From Trinickia fusca (lineage in GTDB: Bacteria > Pseudomonadota > Gammaproteobacteria > Burkholderiales > Burkholderiaceae), in NCBI RefSeq assembly GCF_003628145.1, contig NZ_RBZV01000011.1, positions 62,001 to 126,000 of the forward strand: a stretch of DNA of 64,000 nt, written 5' to 3'. Positions 34,457 through 43,367 of the stretch are shown in pieces (position 1 is the stretch's first letter; the number at the start of each line of letters is the position of its first letter). The notes under the pieces are model-generated. The model did not search any database and was not told where the DNA came from. It worked only from the letters and a program-made list of their open reading frames with translations. Made by a program: the position numbers and the translations under genes.

Positions 34457-35038
34457 ATGCCCGCCGATTCTTCCGCACCCGCACCCGACCCAACCTCTTC
34501 CCGCCACTCGCCGCTCGCGCCAGCGGACCTGTTTCGCGCGTTTTGCGAGATGGGTTTGTACGGCTTTGGTGGCGTGCTGCCATGGGCCCGCCGAATCCTC
34601 GTGAGCCGGCGCCGCTGGCTCAGTGACCGCGAGTTCGCAGAATTGCTCGCGATCGGTCAGATCCTACCCGGCCCGAACATCTGCAACATCGCCGTCATCA
34701 TCGGTTATCGCCACGCGGGCTGGCGTGGCGCGCTGGCGGCCCTGGGTGGCTTGATCAGCGTGCCGTTCGTGATCGTGCTGACGCTCGGCGCGCTCTATCA
34801 CCGCTTCGGCGGGCTCGCGGCGGTGCAAGGGGCGCTGCGCGGCATGACGGCCGTGGCGGCAGGCCTCGTGCTGGTGACAGGTATCAAGCTCGCACAAAGC
34901 CAGCCGCGGACTGTGCGTGCGCTCGTGTTCGGGCTGCTTGCGCTGGGTGGGATAGGGTTGCTGCATCTACCGCTCGGCTGGACCATGCTGGTCTTGATTC
35001 CATTGGCGCTGTTCACCGAATGGAGGGCGCAGCGATGA
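34457..35038 (+). CDS. Chromate transporter, short-chain CHR, first subunit
   Basis: 193-aa single-CHR-domain membrane protein with about five or six TM segments. Motifs are LFRAFCEMGLYGFGGVLPWARR, EFAELLAIGQILPGPNICNIAVIIGY (the GPN signature) and GALAALGGLISVPFVIVL. Short-chain CHR proteins work as pairs with inverted topology. The ATGA overlap with the next gene (35035-35038) indicates translational coupling. Transport of chromate, sulfate or another oxyanion is family-level inference. Confidence 0.85.
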   Translation: MPADSSAPAPDPTSSRHSPLAPADLFRAFCEMGLYGFGGVLPWARRILVSRRRWLSDREFAELLAIGQILPGPNICNIAVIIGYRHAGWRGALAALGGLISVPFVIVLTLGALYHRFGGLAAVQGALRGMTAVAAGLVLVTGIKLAQSQPRTVRALVFGLLALGGIGLLHLPLGWTMLVLIPLALFTEWRAQR

Positions 35039-35553
35039 TGCTGATCGAATTGGCCTGGCGCTTCGCGCTCGCCTCGATGATGGCGTTCGGTGGCGCCACA
35101 GCCGTGCTGCCCGAGATGCATCGGTTCCTCGTCGAGGAACATCACTGGATTGCCGAGCCGACGTTCGCCGCGCTGTTCGCGATCTCACAGGCGTCGCCGG
35201 GGCCCAACGTGCTGTTCGTCGCGTTGTTCGGCTGGCAGGTGGCTGGCATAGCCGGTGCGGTCGTATCGACGATCGCGATGTGCGGGCCGTCGTCGCTGAT
35301 CGCGATCGGCTTCGAGCACTACACGGGCGCGCATCGCGACGCGCGCTGGATGATCGTGTTCCGCCGCGCGCTCGCGCCGGTCACGATCGGGCTCTTGACC
35401 GCGACGGGCGTGATTCTCGCGCAGGCCGTCGATCATTCGGTCACGACGATCGCGCTGACGCTCGCGACGGTGTTCGTCGGCTTGCGGACGCAATGGAACC
35501 CGCTCTGGTTGATCGGGGCGGGGGCGGTGTTGGGCGTGCTCGGCTTTGCCTGA
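35035..35553 (+). CDS. Chromate transporter, short-chain CHR, second subunit
   Basis: 172-aa partner of the preceding protein, starting at the ATG at 35035 inside the upstream stop (ATGA) with GGAGGG just before. Motifs are LASMMAFGGATAVLPEMHRFLVEE, FAALFAISQASPGPNVLFVALFGW (SPGPN signature) and TIAMCGPSSLIAI. The two subunits together equal one long-chain ChrA. It converges on a third CHR gene with only 13 bases between stops. Confidence 0.87.
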   Translation: MMLIELAWRFALASMMAFGGATAVLPEMHRFLVEEHHWIAEPTFAALFAISQASPGPNVLFVALFGWQVAGIAGAVVSTIAMCGPSSLIAIGFEHYTGAHRDARWMIVFRRALAPVTIGLLTATGVILAQAVDHSVTTIALTLATVFVGLRTQWNPLWLIGAGAVLGVLGFA

Positions 35554-35566
35554 GGGGCTCGTCCCG

Positions 35567-36838
35567 CTATCGGTACCCCAACGCCACCGCAACCCCATAC
35601 ACGAGCGCGACACTCGCATACACGGCATACACGGGCACTTTGAACCGCCCGAGACACACGAGCGCGAACGCCGCCGTGCATAGGTAGATCGGCTTGAACG
35701 GCACATGCTCGCAGACGCGCACGACGGCCGTCACGAGAAACGCCGTCGTCGCCGCGCGCAGCACGCGCATGCCGTGCTCGAAGCGCGCATTGGCTTCGAG
35801 CCGATGCAGGTGGCGCCGCGCGAGCACGATCAGCACGCCCGAGGGCACGAACAGCGCGAGCGTCGCGCTGACGGCGCCGAGCCAACCCTGCGTCAAATAG
35901 CCGAGGAACGGCACCACGTTCAACAGCGGCCCCGGCGAGACCGGCGACAGTGCGAACGCGAGCGTGAAGTCGTGCGCCGAGACACCGAGCGCGGACGTCA
36001 CGAACAGCGTCTTCAATACCGGCAAAGCAGAGAAACCGCCGCCGAACAGCGTCATGCCGGCACCGGCCAGCCGCGGCCAGATCAGCGCAACCTGGTAATG
36101 CGTCGACAGCGGCATCGCGAACAGCGCGATCAGCACCGTCAACGTGAGCGTGAGCAACTTGTCGGCGAGGCTCAGCGAGAACTCGAGGTGCCCGTCGCGC
36201 GAGCGGCTCGCGAACCAGCCGCTGGCGAACGCGCTGACCAGCAGCAGCACGAACGCAGCCGCGTTGTGCGTGTACAGCAGCACCGCACAGGCGAGAACCG
36301 CCGCGCCCCATTCGAGCGGGCCACGCACGAGCGAGCGCATCTGGCGATACCACGTCAGCGCAATGAGCGCGGCGAGTACGACGGCGAAGTGATCGAGCAA
36401 CGCGGGAGAGGCGAGGCTGCGCACGAATGCGGTGTGATAGAAGACCGCGAACGCGCTCATCGTGCAGAAGAACGGCAGCACGCTCGCGAGGCCCGCGATC
36501 CATGCGCCGGCGCGCCCGCGCAGCGCATGGCCCACCTGCACGGCCACGTTGCAGCTGACGGCGCCCGGCACCATCCAGGCCAGCGCGACGAGATCGGAGA
36601 ATTCGAGGCGGGTGAAGCGTCGCTCGCGATCGACATAGTGGATTTCGAGCTGCGCCATCAGCGCGAGGCCGCCCCACGAGACCGCCGACAAGCCGAACAC
36701 GATGCGAAAGAGCGCCCAAAGCGATTCGGGCCTCTCATGCGTGGTTGCGGCTTCCTGGGGGGACGCTTCATGCGCATGGGCATGCGCGGCATACAACGCC
36801 GGCGCGCTGCGCCGGCGTTCGGTTCTTGCATCGGTCAT
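35567..36838 (-). CDS. Chromate transporter, long-chain CHR (ChrA-like)
   Basis: 423-aa membrane protein with two CHR domains. The first has FGLSAVSWGGLALMAQLEIHYV and LAWMVPGAVSCNVAVQVGHAL, with SCN in place of the usual GPN. The second has GAGMTLFGGGFSALPVLKTLF and FALSPVSPGPLLNVVPFLGYL (SPGP kept). A His-rich N-terminal stretch (ALYAAHAHAHEA) precedes the first TM. I placed the start at 36838; the upstream frame is poor. It has drifted from canonical ChrA, so its substrate is uncertain. It lies 56 bases downstream of the GGDEF-EAL gene on the same strand. Confidence 0.82.
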   Translation of the reverse strand: MTDARTERRRSAPALYAAHAHAHEASPQEAATTHERPESLWALFRIVFGLSAVSWGGLALMAQLEIHYVDRERRFTRLEFSDLVALAWMVPGAVSCNVAVQVGHALRGRAGAWIAGLASVLPFFCTMSAFAVFYHTAFVRSLASPALLDHFAVVLAALIALTWYRQMRSLVRGPLEWGAAVLACAVLLYTHNAAAFVLLLVSAFASGWFASRSRDGHLEFSLSLADKLLTLTLTVLIALFAMPLSTHYQVALIWPRLAGAGMTLFGGGFSALPVLKTLFVTSALGVSAHDFTLAFALSPVSPGPLLNVVPFLGYLTQGWLGAVSATLALFVPSGVLIVLARRHLHRLEANARFEHGMRVLRAATTAFLVTAVVRVCEHVPFKPIYLCTAAFALVCLGRFKVPVYAVYASVALVYGVAVALGYR

Positions 36839-36894
36839 CGGCTCGATCCCTCGCGCGGCATGTCGCAAGTCGAGCGCCCTGACACCGGCGCCGG

Positions 36895-39327
36895 CTATGC
36901 GGACTGTCCGCTTGTTTTATAGTTGCGGTTCGTATTGCCCATCAGGGCTTCGCGTGTGCCGCAGACGCCAAAGCGCTCGAGCAGCGCCGGTATGCCCTCG
37001 GCCGGTACGGGCCGAGAGAAGAGGAAGCCTTGCGCTTGAATGTTGCCGAGCGCCGACAGCCACGCGATTTGTTCTTCGGTTTCCGTGCCTTCGACGACGA
37101 CGGTCAGCCCCAGCGAGCGCGCAAGATTGACGATGGCCGACACCATCACGCACACGCTGCGATCGGCCGGGATCGCCTGCACGAATGAGCGGTCGACCTT
37201 CAGCGTGTCGACCGAGAAGCGGTTCAGGTACGACAGCGACGAGTAGCCGGTGCCGAAGTCGTCGAGCGCGATGCCCACGCCGAGCCGCTTGAGCGCGACG
37301 ATCTTCTCCGAGACGAGCTCGGGGTACTCCATCATCGCGGTTTCGGTAATTTCGAGCTCGAGCCGGTGCGCCGCGATGCCGGTATCTTCGATGGCGCGCG
37401 AGATCGTCTCGTACAGATCACCGCGCCAGAACTGCACGGCCGAAATGTTGACGGCGAGCGACAGCGTCTCGTAGCCGTCGCGCTGCCAGGCCGCGAGCTG
37501 CTTGCAGGCCGTTTCGATCACGAAGTCGCCGATCGGCACGATGAGGCCCGTCGACTCGGCCACGGGGATGAACTCGCTCGCCGAGATGACGCCCTGCTGC
37601 GGATGGTTCCAGCGCGCGAGCGCTTCGAAGCCCGTGATGCAGCGGCGCGCGAGATCGATCTTCGGCTGATAGACGAGGAACAGCTGGCGCTCGGCGAGTG
37701 CCACGCGCAGCTGCTGCTCCCACTGCATGAGGTGATCGGCGCGATGCGACAAATGCGGCGAGTAGAACTGGTAGCAGTTCTTGCCGGCGTCTTTCGCGCT
37801 GTACATCGCGAGGTCCGCTTTCTTGAGCAGGTCGATTTCGCTTTCGCTCGCGACCGAGTACAGCGCGATGCCGATGCTCGCATGGAGCACGAACGACGTG
37901 CCGCGCACGTCGAACGGCTGTTCGAAGATCTCGCGCACGCCCTCGGCGAGCTGCACGGCCTGACGTTCGACGTCGCCCCCCTTGAGCACGACCACGAATT
38001 CGTCGCCGCCGATGCGCGAGAGCACGCCGGCGCCGCCGACCGCGTCGGCCAGCCTCGACGCCGTCATTTGCAGCACGATGTCGCCGGCGTTGTGGCCCAG
38101 CGTGTCGTTGACGGTCTTGAAGTTGTCGAGGTCGATGAACAGGATCGCGAGGCGCCCGACGTTGCCGGGGTCGCTCACGTCATGGCGCAGGCTTTGTAGC
38201 GTCGCATAGCGGTTGCGCAAGCCGGTGAGCAGATCGTACTCGACGAGGTGCGTCATTTCGCGCTCGCGCCCGAGCAGCTTGCCGATCAGGCCGGTCGCGA
38301 CGGCGAAGAAGCCCAGCATCGCGAGCGAAATGAAGCTCGCCATCAGCAGATAGACGTTGCGCGTGTGGTTGTAGTCGGCGAACTCCTCGGCTTGCGAGAG
38401 CCCGACGAGCACGCCCATCGGATAGCCGTCGATGTGGCGGTACGAGACGATGCGCTTGACGCTGTCGATCGGGTCGGTCTGCGTGCCCGAGACATGCTCC
38501 GAGATCGGATAGACGCCGCTGGCCGAGAACGCGCCGGCCGGGCTGCGCGCCACGCCCGTGCGGCGCGCGAGCACGGCGCCGTTGTCGGAGATCACGGCGA
38601 TCACGCCGTCTCTGCCGATCGCCGCGTTGTTGTAGAAGTCGCTCGTGAAGTAGCTCGGGTCCTCGGAGACGACCACCACGCCCGCGAACGAGCCGTCCTG
38701 GTGATTGAGCCGCCGGGTCATCTGCAACGTCCACTGATGCGAGATGCGGCCGAGCACCGGTTTGCTGATGTAAAGCTGGTCGTCGTTTTCGTGCTCGTGC
38801 ACCTTGAAGTGCTCGCGATCGGACAGGTCGATCGGCACCGGATTGGGCTCGGCCGTGCTGGCGATCAGCATGCCGTGCTCGTCGATGATCGACACCTGCA
38901 CGAGCGTGTCGCTTTGCACGACGCCTTTCTCGACGGTGCCGGCCAGCTCGAAACGGCCAGGATTCTTTTCGAATTCGTATTTGACGAACCGGGTGATCTG
39001 ATCGACCTGGTGAATCGCCTTGACCGTATGCTGCTCGAGCGCGGCGGACAGGATCGCGGCCGAGGCCGTCGCTTCCCGGTAGGTCGTGTCGCGCTCGACC
39101 GACAGCCGGGCCGAGATCACCGTCCACAACAACGCGAGCACCAGCACGCCGAGCACGGGGATCGCGATCAGCGCGCGGCGGCGCGAGCCGGCGGCGCCGT
39201 GCTTCGCGCGTGTGTCACGGGTGGAATGGAGCCGGGCGAAGTTCATCGGGGGCGGCGGATGGTCGACGGGCTGGACTGCAGGTTTCTCGAGTGGCGCGGA
39301 TTCGTTATGGGCTGCATGGGCGAGCAT
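36895..39327 (-). CDS. Cache-GGDEF-EAL cyclic-di-GMP signalling protein
   Basis: 810-aa membrane protein that may both make and degrade c-di-GMP. It has a TM at about 52-72, a periplasmic double-Cache-type sensor (VQVSIIDEHGMLIAS, LYISKPVLGRISHQWTLQMTRRL), a TM at about 324-347, a GGDEF domain with intact GGDEF at about 440, and an EAL domain with EALARW at about 568, the LEITETAMM Glu and DDFGTGYSSL. There is no RxxD inhibition site before GGDEF, unlike the cyclase at 7474. Start is uncertain: ATG 39327 is used, with GTG 39390 and ATG 39246 as alternatives. Confidence 0.9.
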   Translation of the reverse strand: MLAHAAHNESAPLEKPAVQPVDHPPPPMNFARLHSTRDTRAKHGAAGSRRRALIAIPVLGVLVLALLWTVISARLSVERDTTYREATASAAILSAALEQHTVKAIHQVDQITRFVKYEFEKNPGRFELAGTVEKGVVQSDTLVQVSIIDEHGMLIASTAEPNPVPIDLSDREHFKVHEHENDDQLYISKPVLGRISHQWTLQMTRRLNHQDGSFAGVVVVSEDPSYFTSDFYNNAAIGRDGVIAVISDNGAVLARRTGVARSPAGAFSASGVYPISEHVSGTQTDPIDSVKRIVSYRHIDGYPMGVLVGLSQAEEFADYNHTRNVYLLMASFISLAMLGFFAVATGLIGKLLGREREMTHLVEYDLLTGLRNRYATLQSLRHDVSDPGNVGRLAILFIDLDNFKTVNDTLGHNAGDIVLQMTASRLADAVGGAGVLSRIGGDEFVVVLKGGDVERQAVQLAEGVREIFEQPFDVRGTSFVLHASIGIALYSVASESEIDLLKKADLAMYSAKDAGKNCYQFYSPHLSHRADHLMQWEQQLRVALAERQLFLVYQPKIDLARRCITGFEALARWNHPQQGVISASEFIPVAESTGLIVPIGDFVIETACKQLAAWQRDGYETLSLAVNISAVQFWRGDLYETISRAIEDTGIAAHRLELEITETAMMEYPELVSEKIVALKRLGVGIALDDFGTGYSSLSYLNRFSVDTLKVDRSFVQAIPADRSVCVMVSAIVNLARSLGLTVVVEGTETEEQIAWLSALGNIQAQGFLFSRPVPAEGIPALLERFGVCGTREALMGNTNRNYKTSGQSA

Positions 39328-39687
39328 CGTGCAAAGACGGCGGCGCAAAGAATAACTTAGGACGTCGCCGGATCGCTCTGTGGCGCTCACTCCTCATCCG
39401 AGGATATTACTGAATGGATAAAAATTAAGATAGCGTCCGTTTATCGGGTAAACGTTTGTCCATTCAGGCACGGTTCCGTCATCGAGCATGCGCCGGCCGG
39501 CATCAAGCGCTCGCTCAGCAAGGCTGGGCGGGGCTTTCCGCGATTGGAGGGAGAGGTCTAGGCGCATGGATGCATGCGCTGGCGCTTTTTGTGCAACCCG
39601 TTTTAGTTTTGCGTTTTTTTGTGTGTTTTGCGTGAAAGGAAAGCGCCGGCGCATGCATTTGTTGCAATACGCCGACGCGATGCGCCT
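39328..39687. other. 360-bp intergenic region with AT-rich inverted repeats
   Basis: Upstream of the GGDEF-EAL gene and downstream of phzF. It holds an AT-rich block at about 39400-39460. Arms 39411-39422 and 39455-39466 form an inverted repeat (11 of 12 match) and a smaller hairpin lies inside (39438-39443 with 39449-39454). These could be regulator sites. A T-rich stretch near 39590-39625 precedes the phzF stop region. No gene is supported. Confidence 0.45.
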
Positions 39688-40572
39688 TCAGGGCAGGCGC
39701 ACGGTGCCGTCGACGATCGTCGTGGCGGCGCCGCCGATCCACGTTTTGCCGGTGGCGTCGTCGTAGTCGACGAAGATCCGGCCGTCGCGCCCGAGTACGG
39801 TGCCCTGGCGTGCCGTGTAACGCTGCCCAGGGCGGCGCTCGTACGCCGTCAGCAGGCAGGCGAGGCCGGCATTGGCACTGCCGGTGATCGGGTCTTCGTA
39901 GCAGTTGGCGCCACGGCCCGTCACGATGCAGCGCACTTCGAACGTCGCGGGACCGCCCTCGGCGTACAGGCCATAGGCGGCCAGCCCCGACATGCCCGTG
40001 CGGCGCACGAGCGCGGCCAGTGCGGCCAGATCGGGCTTCAGTGCAAGGCACGCCGCGGCGGACTTCAAGCGTACGGCGAACCAGCGCGCGCCGTTATGCA
40101 TCGCGCATGGCGGTGTCGTGAAATCGATCTGGTCGGTTCGCAAGGCAGCACGCAGCGCGTCGTACTCGTGCTCGGCGAGCGGCGTGAGCCGCGCGGGCGG
40201 CGCGGCGAATGCCCGCACACCCGCATCGCGATCCTCGATCTCGACGAGCCCGATGCCGCATTGCTGCACGAGCCGGCCCGCCGTACGAGGACGATAGCCG
40301 CTCTCGACGAGCGCATGCGCCGTGCCGAGCGTCGGGTGCCCCGCGAACGGCAGCTCGCCGTCGATCGTGAAGATGCGTACCAGGTAGTCGGCGGCCGGAT
40401 CGCGCGGCTTGCAGATGAAGGTCGTCTCCGACAGGTTCGTCCAGCGCGCGAACGCTTGCATCTCGTCGTCGCTGAGCCCATCTGCGTCGAACACGACGGC
40501 AAGCGGATTGCCCTTGAGCGGCACAGCGGAGAACACGTCGACTTGCTTGAAGCGGACCTGGCGTGCGCTCAC
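39688..40572 (-). CDS. PhzF-family isomerase-like protein
   Basis: 294-aa cytoplasmic protein with the diaminopimelate-epimerase-like fold. The key acid is kept in LSETTF (Glu about 49), with FTIDGELPFAGHPTLGTAHAL and the C-terminal EDPITGSANAGLACLL. PhzF itself isomerises a phenazine precursor; most relatives act on unknown substrates and there are no other phz genes here. It is the last gene of a five-gene operon with RidA, an aminotransferase, an EamA exporter and a glyoxalase-like protein, 13 bases after the ridA stop. Confidence 0.88.
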   Translation of the reverse strand: MSARQVRFKQVDVFSAVPLKGNPLAVVFDADGLSDDEMQAFARWTNLSETTFICKPRDPAADYLVRIFTIDGELPFAGHPTLGTAHALVESGYRPRTAGRLVQQCGIGLVEIEDRDAGVRAFAAPPARLTPLAEHEYDALRAALRTDQIDFTTPPCAMHNGARWFAVRLKSAAACLALKPDLAALAALVRRTGMSGLAAYGLYAEGGPATFEVRCIVTGRGANCYEDPITGSANAGLACLLTAYERRPGQRYTARQGTVLGRDGRIFVDYDDATGKTWIGGAATTIVDGTVRLP

Positions 40573-40585
40573 TGGCTTCGCTCGC

Positions 40586-41047
40586 TTAAGCGACTTCGGC
40601 GATCAGTTCGATTTCGACGCACGAGCCCGTCGGAATCTGGGCGACGCCGAAGGCCGAGCGTGCATGCTTGCCGGCCTCGCCGAACACTTCGCCGAACAGC
40701 TCCGATGCGCCGTTCGTGACGAGGTGCTGCTCGGTGTATTCGAGCGTCGAGTTCACGAGGCTCATGACTTTGACGATGCGCTTGATGCGGTTCAGGTCGC
40801 CCGTGTGTGCATGCAGCGTGGCGATGAGGTCGATCGCCACCGCGCGGGCGGCTTCCCGGCCTTGCTCGGTCGTCATGGTTGCGCCGAGCTTGCCGACCCA
40901 CGACTTGCCGTCCTTCTTCGCCACGTGGCCCGAGAGGAAGACGGTGTTGCCCGTCTGGACGGACATCACGTAGGCGGCGGCTGGCGTGGCGGCCGTCGGC
41001 AGTTCGATACCGAGTTCCTTCAGCTTGTCGTAGACGTTGTGAGCCAT
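40586..41047 (-). CDS. RidA-family enamine/imine deaminase
   Basis: Hydrolyses reactive enamines or imines, typically released by PLP enzymes. The 153 aa, slightly longer than the about 130-residue RidA core, have VFLSGHVAKKDGK, EQGREAARAVAIDLIATLHAHTGDLNRIKRIVKV and the catalytic Arg130 in HARSAFGVAQIPTGSCVEIE. It lies directly downstream of an aminotransferase, as expected for removal of its side products. Confidence 0.9.
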   Translation of the reverse strand: MAHNVYDKLKELGIELPTAATPAAAYVMSVQTGNTVFLSGHVAKKDGKSWVGKLGATMTTEQGREAARAVAIDLIATLHAHTGDLNRIKRIVKVMSLVNSTLEYTEQHLVTNGASELFGEVFGEAGKHARSAFGVAQIPTGSCVEIELIAEVA

Positions 41048-41122
41048 GACTTTCCTTTAAGTATCAAGAAGGTAGAGGGGAGCCCGGCACGCTGCTTCGC
41101 GCGCGCCGGGCGGGAGAGGGGA

Positions 41123-42319
41123 TTACAGGCGCTCGCGGATCAGCGCGGCGAGACGCGCGACGCCTTCGTCGATGCGGGCCGGCGGCACCGTGACGAACGA
41201 CAGGCGCAGCGTGTGCGCTTCGGCTTCGTCCGCGAAGAACGGGCCGCCCGGCACGAACGCGACGTTCTGTTCGATGGAGGCCTCGAGCAGCTTCATCGTG
41301 TCGATGTGCTTGGGCAGCGACGCCCAGACGAACATGCCGCCTTCGGGGCGGTTCCAGGTCACGCCTTCGGGCATGTGCCGCTCGAGCGACGAGAGCATGG
41401 CCTCGCATTGGTCGCGGTACAGCTCGCGGATCTTCGGGATCTGCTCGTCGAGGAAGCCATCCTTCACGACTTCATACACGATGCGCTGCGTGAGGCTCGG
41501 CGTGTGAAGGTCCGTGGCCTGCTTGGCCTGCACGAGCTTGAAGTGCAGCTCCTCGGGGGCAATGATGTAGCCGAGGCGCAGGCCCGGGGCCAGCACCTTC
41601 GAGAACGAACCGCAGTGCACGATGTGGTCGGGTGCCATCGACAGCATCGTCGGCAGCGGCGTGCCCGCGTAGTCGAGCGCACCGTACGGATCGTCCTCGA
41701 CGACCGGGAACGGGCTCGTGCGGGCGAACTCGGCCAGCGCACGGCGCCGCTCGAGCGACAGGCGGCGGCCCGTCGGGTTCTGGAAATTCGGTTGCGCGTA
41801 CAACAGCCGCGCGCCTTGTGTGAGCGCGGGGCTCAGGGCTTCGGGGATCAGACCGTTATCGTCGGTCGGCACCTGCACGTAGCTCGCTTCATACACCGAG
41901 AACGCCTGCAGCGCGCCGAGGTAGGTCGGCGTTTCGACGAGCACGGGGCTGCCTGCATCGATGAGCACCTTGCCGAGCAGGTCGAGCGCCTGCTGCGAGC
42001 CCGTCGTGATCAGCACTTGCGAGGTGCGGATCTGCACGCCGTCCTTCGAGTAGCGCGCGGCGATCCACTCGCGCAGCGGCAGATAGCCTTCGGTTGCGCT
42101 GTACTGGAGTGCCGCGCCCGGCGCATCGCGCAGGACACGATCGGCCGCCTCGCGCATGCGCTCGGCCGGGAACGTGGCCGGCGACGGCAGTCCGCCTGCG
42201 AACGAAATGACCTCGGGCCGTTCGGTGACTTTCAGGATCTCGCGGATCGCCGAGCTGGTGAGCTTGCGCGCGCGCTCCGAAAGTTGCCAGTCTTTATGCG
42301 GCAGGTCGCTGTGATCCAT
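41123..42319 (-). CDS. PLP-dependent aminotransferase, class I/II fold
   Basis: 398-aa aminotransferase resembling 2-aminoadipate/valine-pyruvate type enzymes. Visible motifs are SFAGGLPSPATFP, the substrate loop YLPLREWIA, FQNPTGRRLS, the PLP-binding Asp/Tyr segment VEDDPYGALDYAG, the Schiff-base Lys in CGSFSKVLAPGLRLGY, and the carboxylate-binding Arg in LRLSFVTVPP. The substrate is not predictable. It lies in the MocR-associated operon between the EamA exporter and ridA. Confidence 0.9.
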   Translation of the reverse strand: MDHSDLPHKDWQLSERARKLTSSAIREILKVTERPEVISFAGGLPSPATFPAERMREAADRVLRDAPGAALQYSATEGYLPLREWIAARYSKDGVQIRTSQVLITTGSQQALDLLGKVLIDAGSPVLVETPTYLGALQAFSVYEASYVQVPTDDNGLIPEALSPALTQGARLLYAQPNFQNPTGRRLSLERRRALAEFARTSPFPVVEDDPYGALDYAGTPLPTMLSMAPDHIVHCGSFSKVLAPGLRLGYIIAPEELHFKLVQAKQATDLHTPSLTQRIVYEVVKDGFLDEQIPKIRELYRDQCEAMLSSLERHMPEGVTWNRPEGGMFVWASLPKHIDTMKLLEASIEQNVAFVPGGPFFADEAEAHTLRLSFVTVPPARIDEGVARLAALIRERL

Positions 42320-42401
42320 AAAAACGTCTCCTTATTTCTCGGTGGTGGGGCTGGCTGTGAAAGGCCAAACGGCAAGGCCCATTGGCAGGGCGAAGCTGTG
42401 A

Positions 42402-43325
42402 TTATCGCTCTAGTCGCCACGCTGCGGGCATCGGTGCTGCACCGGATCTTACAGAAGCCTTGCGTCCGGCGATGACGGTGGCGATGACGGCGGCCGCGAA
42501 CAGCCAAGTGGACGGCGCGACGGCTTCGCCGAAAAACACGGCGGAGAAGGCGATCGTGAAGAAAATCTGCAACAACTGCACTTGGCCCACGCGGGCCGTG
42601 CCGCCCATCGCCAGGCCTGCGTACCAGGCAAAGAAGCCGATGAGCTGCGAAAACAGTGTCACATAACCGAACGCGAGCCAGGTCTTGAGTGCGACAGGGC
42701 CAGGGTGCTGCAGATGGTGCTGCCAGCCGAGCCAGCCGACCGGCAGCACCAGAAACGGCGCGGCCACGACGAGCGCCCAGCAGATCACCTGCCAGCCGCC
42801 AATCTGCCGGGCCAGCCGCGCGCCTTCGGCATAGCCGAGCGCGCCGATGGCCACGGCCCCGAGCATCAGCGCATCGCCCGGCTGCAGCGAGCCGCCGCCT
42901 GCGTGCAGCGCATAGCCGACGACGAGCGCGCTGCCGAGCGCCGCGCAGGCCCAGAACGCCGGCGACGGCCGTTCATGCGAGAGCCAGGCCGCATAGACCG
43001 CGACGAACAGCGACTGCAGGCCGTTCACGAGCGCGCCGTGCGACGCGGGCACCGTTTTCATCGCCCAAGCCGAGAATACCGGGAACGCCACGATCACCCC
43101 GAGCGCGACGACCGCAAGACTCTTGAGCTGCGCGCGCGTGGGCCACGCTTCACGACGCCACGCCAGCAGCGCGCCGGCCGGCACGGCGGCGACCAGCGCG
43201 CGGCCGAGGCCGTTCAACAGCGGGTGAAACTCTTGCACGACGATGCGCGTCATCGGCAACGTGAGGCTAAAGATGATCACGCCGACGAGACCGAGCAGCA
43301 TGCCTTGCGATTCGCGCGACTTCAT
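42402..43325 (-). CDS. EamA/DMT-family transporter
   Basis: 307-aa inner-membrane protein with ten TM segments and two EamA repeats: GVIIFSLTLPMTRIVVQEFHPL opens the first and MLGAVAIGALGYAEGARL the second. Conserved end-of-repeat motifs are PASHGALVNGLQSLFVAVYAAWL and QLLQIFFTIAFSAVFFGE. These carriers usually export amino acids or metabolites. Operon context suggests efflux of the amino compound handled by the adjacent aminotransferase. Confidence 0.9.
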   Translation of the reverse strand: MKSRESQGMLLGLVGVIIFSLTLPMTRIVVQEFHPLLNGLGRALVAAVPAGALLAWRREAWPTRAQLKSLAVVALGVIVAFPVFSAWAMKTVPASHGALVNGLQSLFVAVYAAWLSHERPSPAFWACAALGSALVVGYALHAGGGSLQPGDALMLGAVAIGALGYAEGARLARQIGGWQVICWALVVAAPFLVLPVGWLGWQHHLQHPGPVALKTWLAFGYVTLFSQLIGFFAWYAGLAMGGTARVGQVQLLQIFFTIAFSAVFFGEAVAPSTWLFAAAVIATVIAGRKASVRSGAAPMPAAWRLER

Positions 43326-43367
43326 GACGGACGAGTTCCTTGCGGTGGGGCGGGAAGAAAGGGGGCG

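Noticed and set aside
31326-34583. About 1085-codon open frame on the minus strand
   Set aside because: Antisense to parC and the CopD-like gene; low-complexity Arg/His-rich translation without domains.
39688-40572. Phenazine biosynthesis locus
   Set aside because: Only a PhzF-like gene is present; the rest of the phz pathway is missing and the neighbours suggest amino-compound metabolism.
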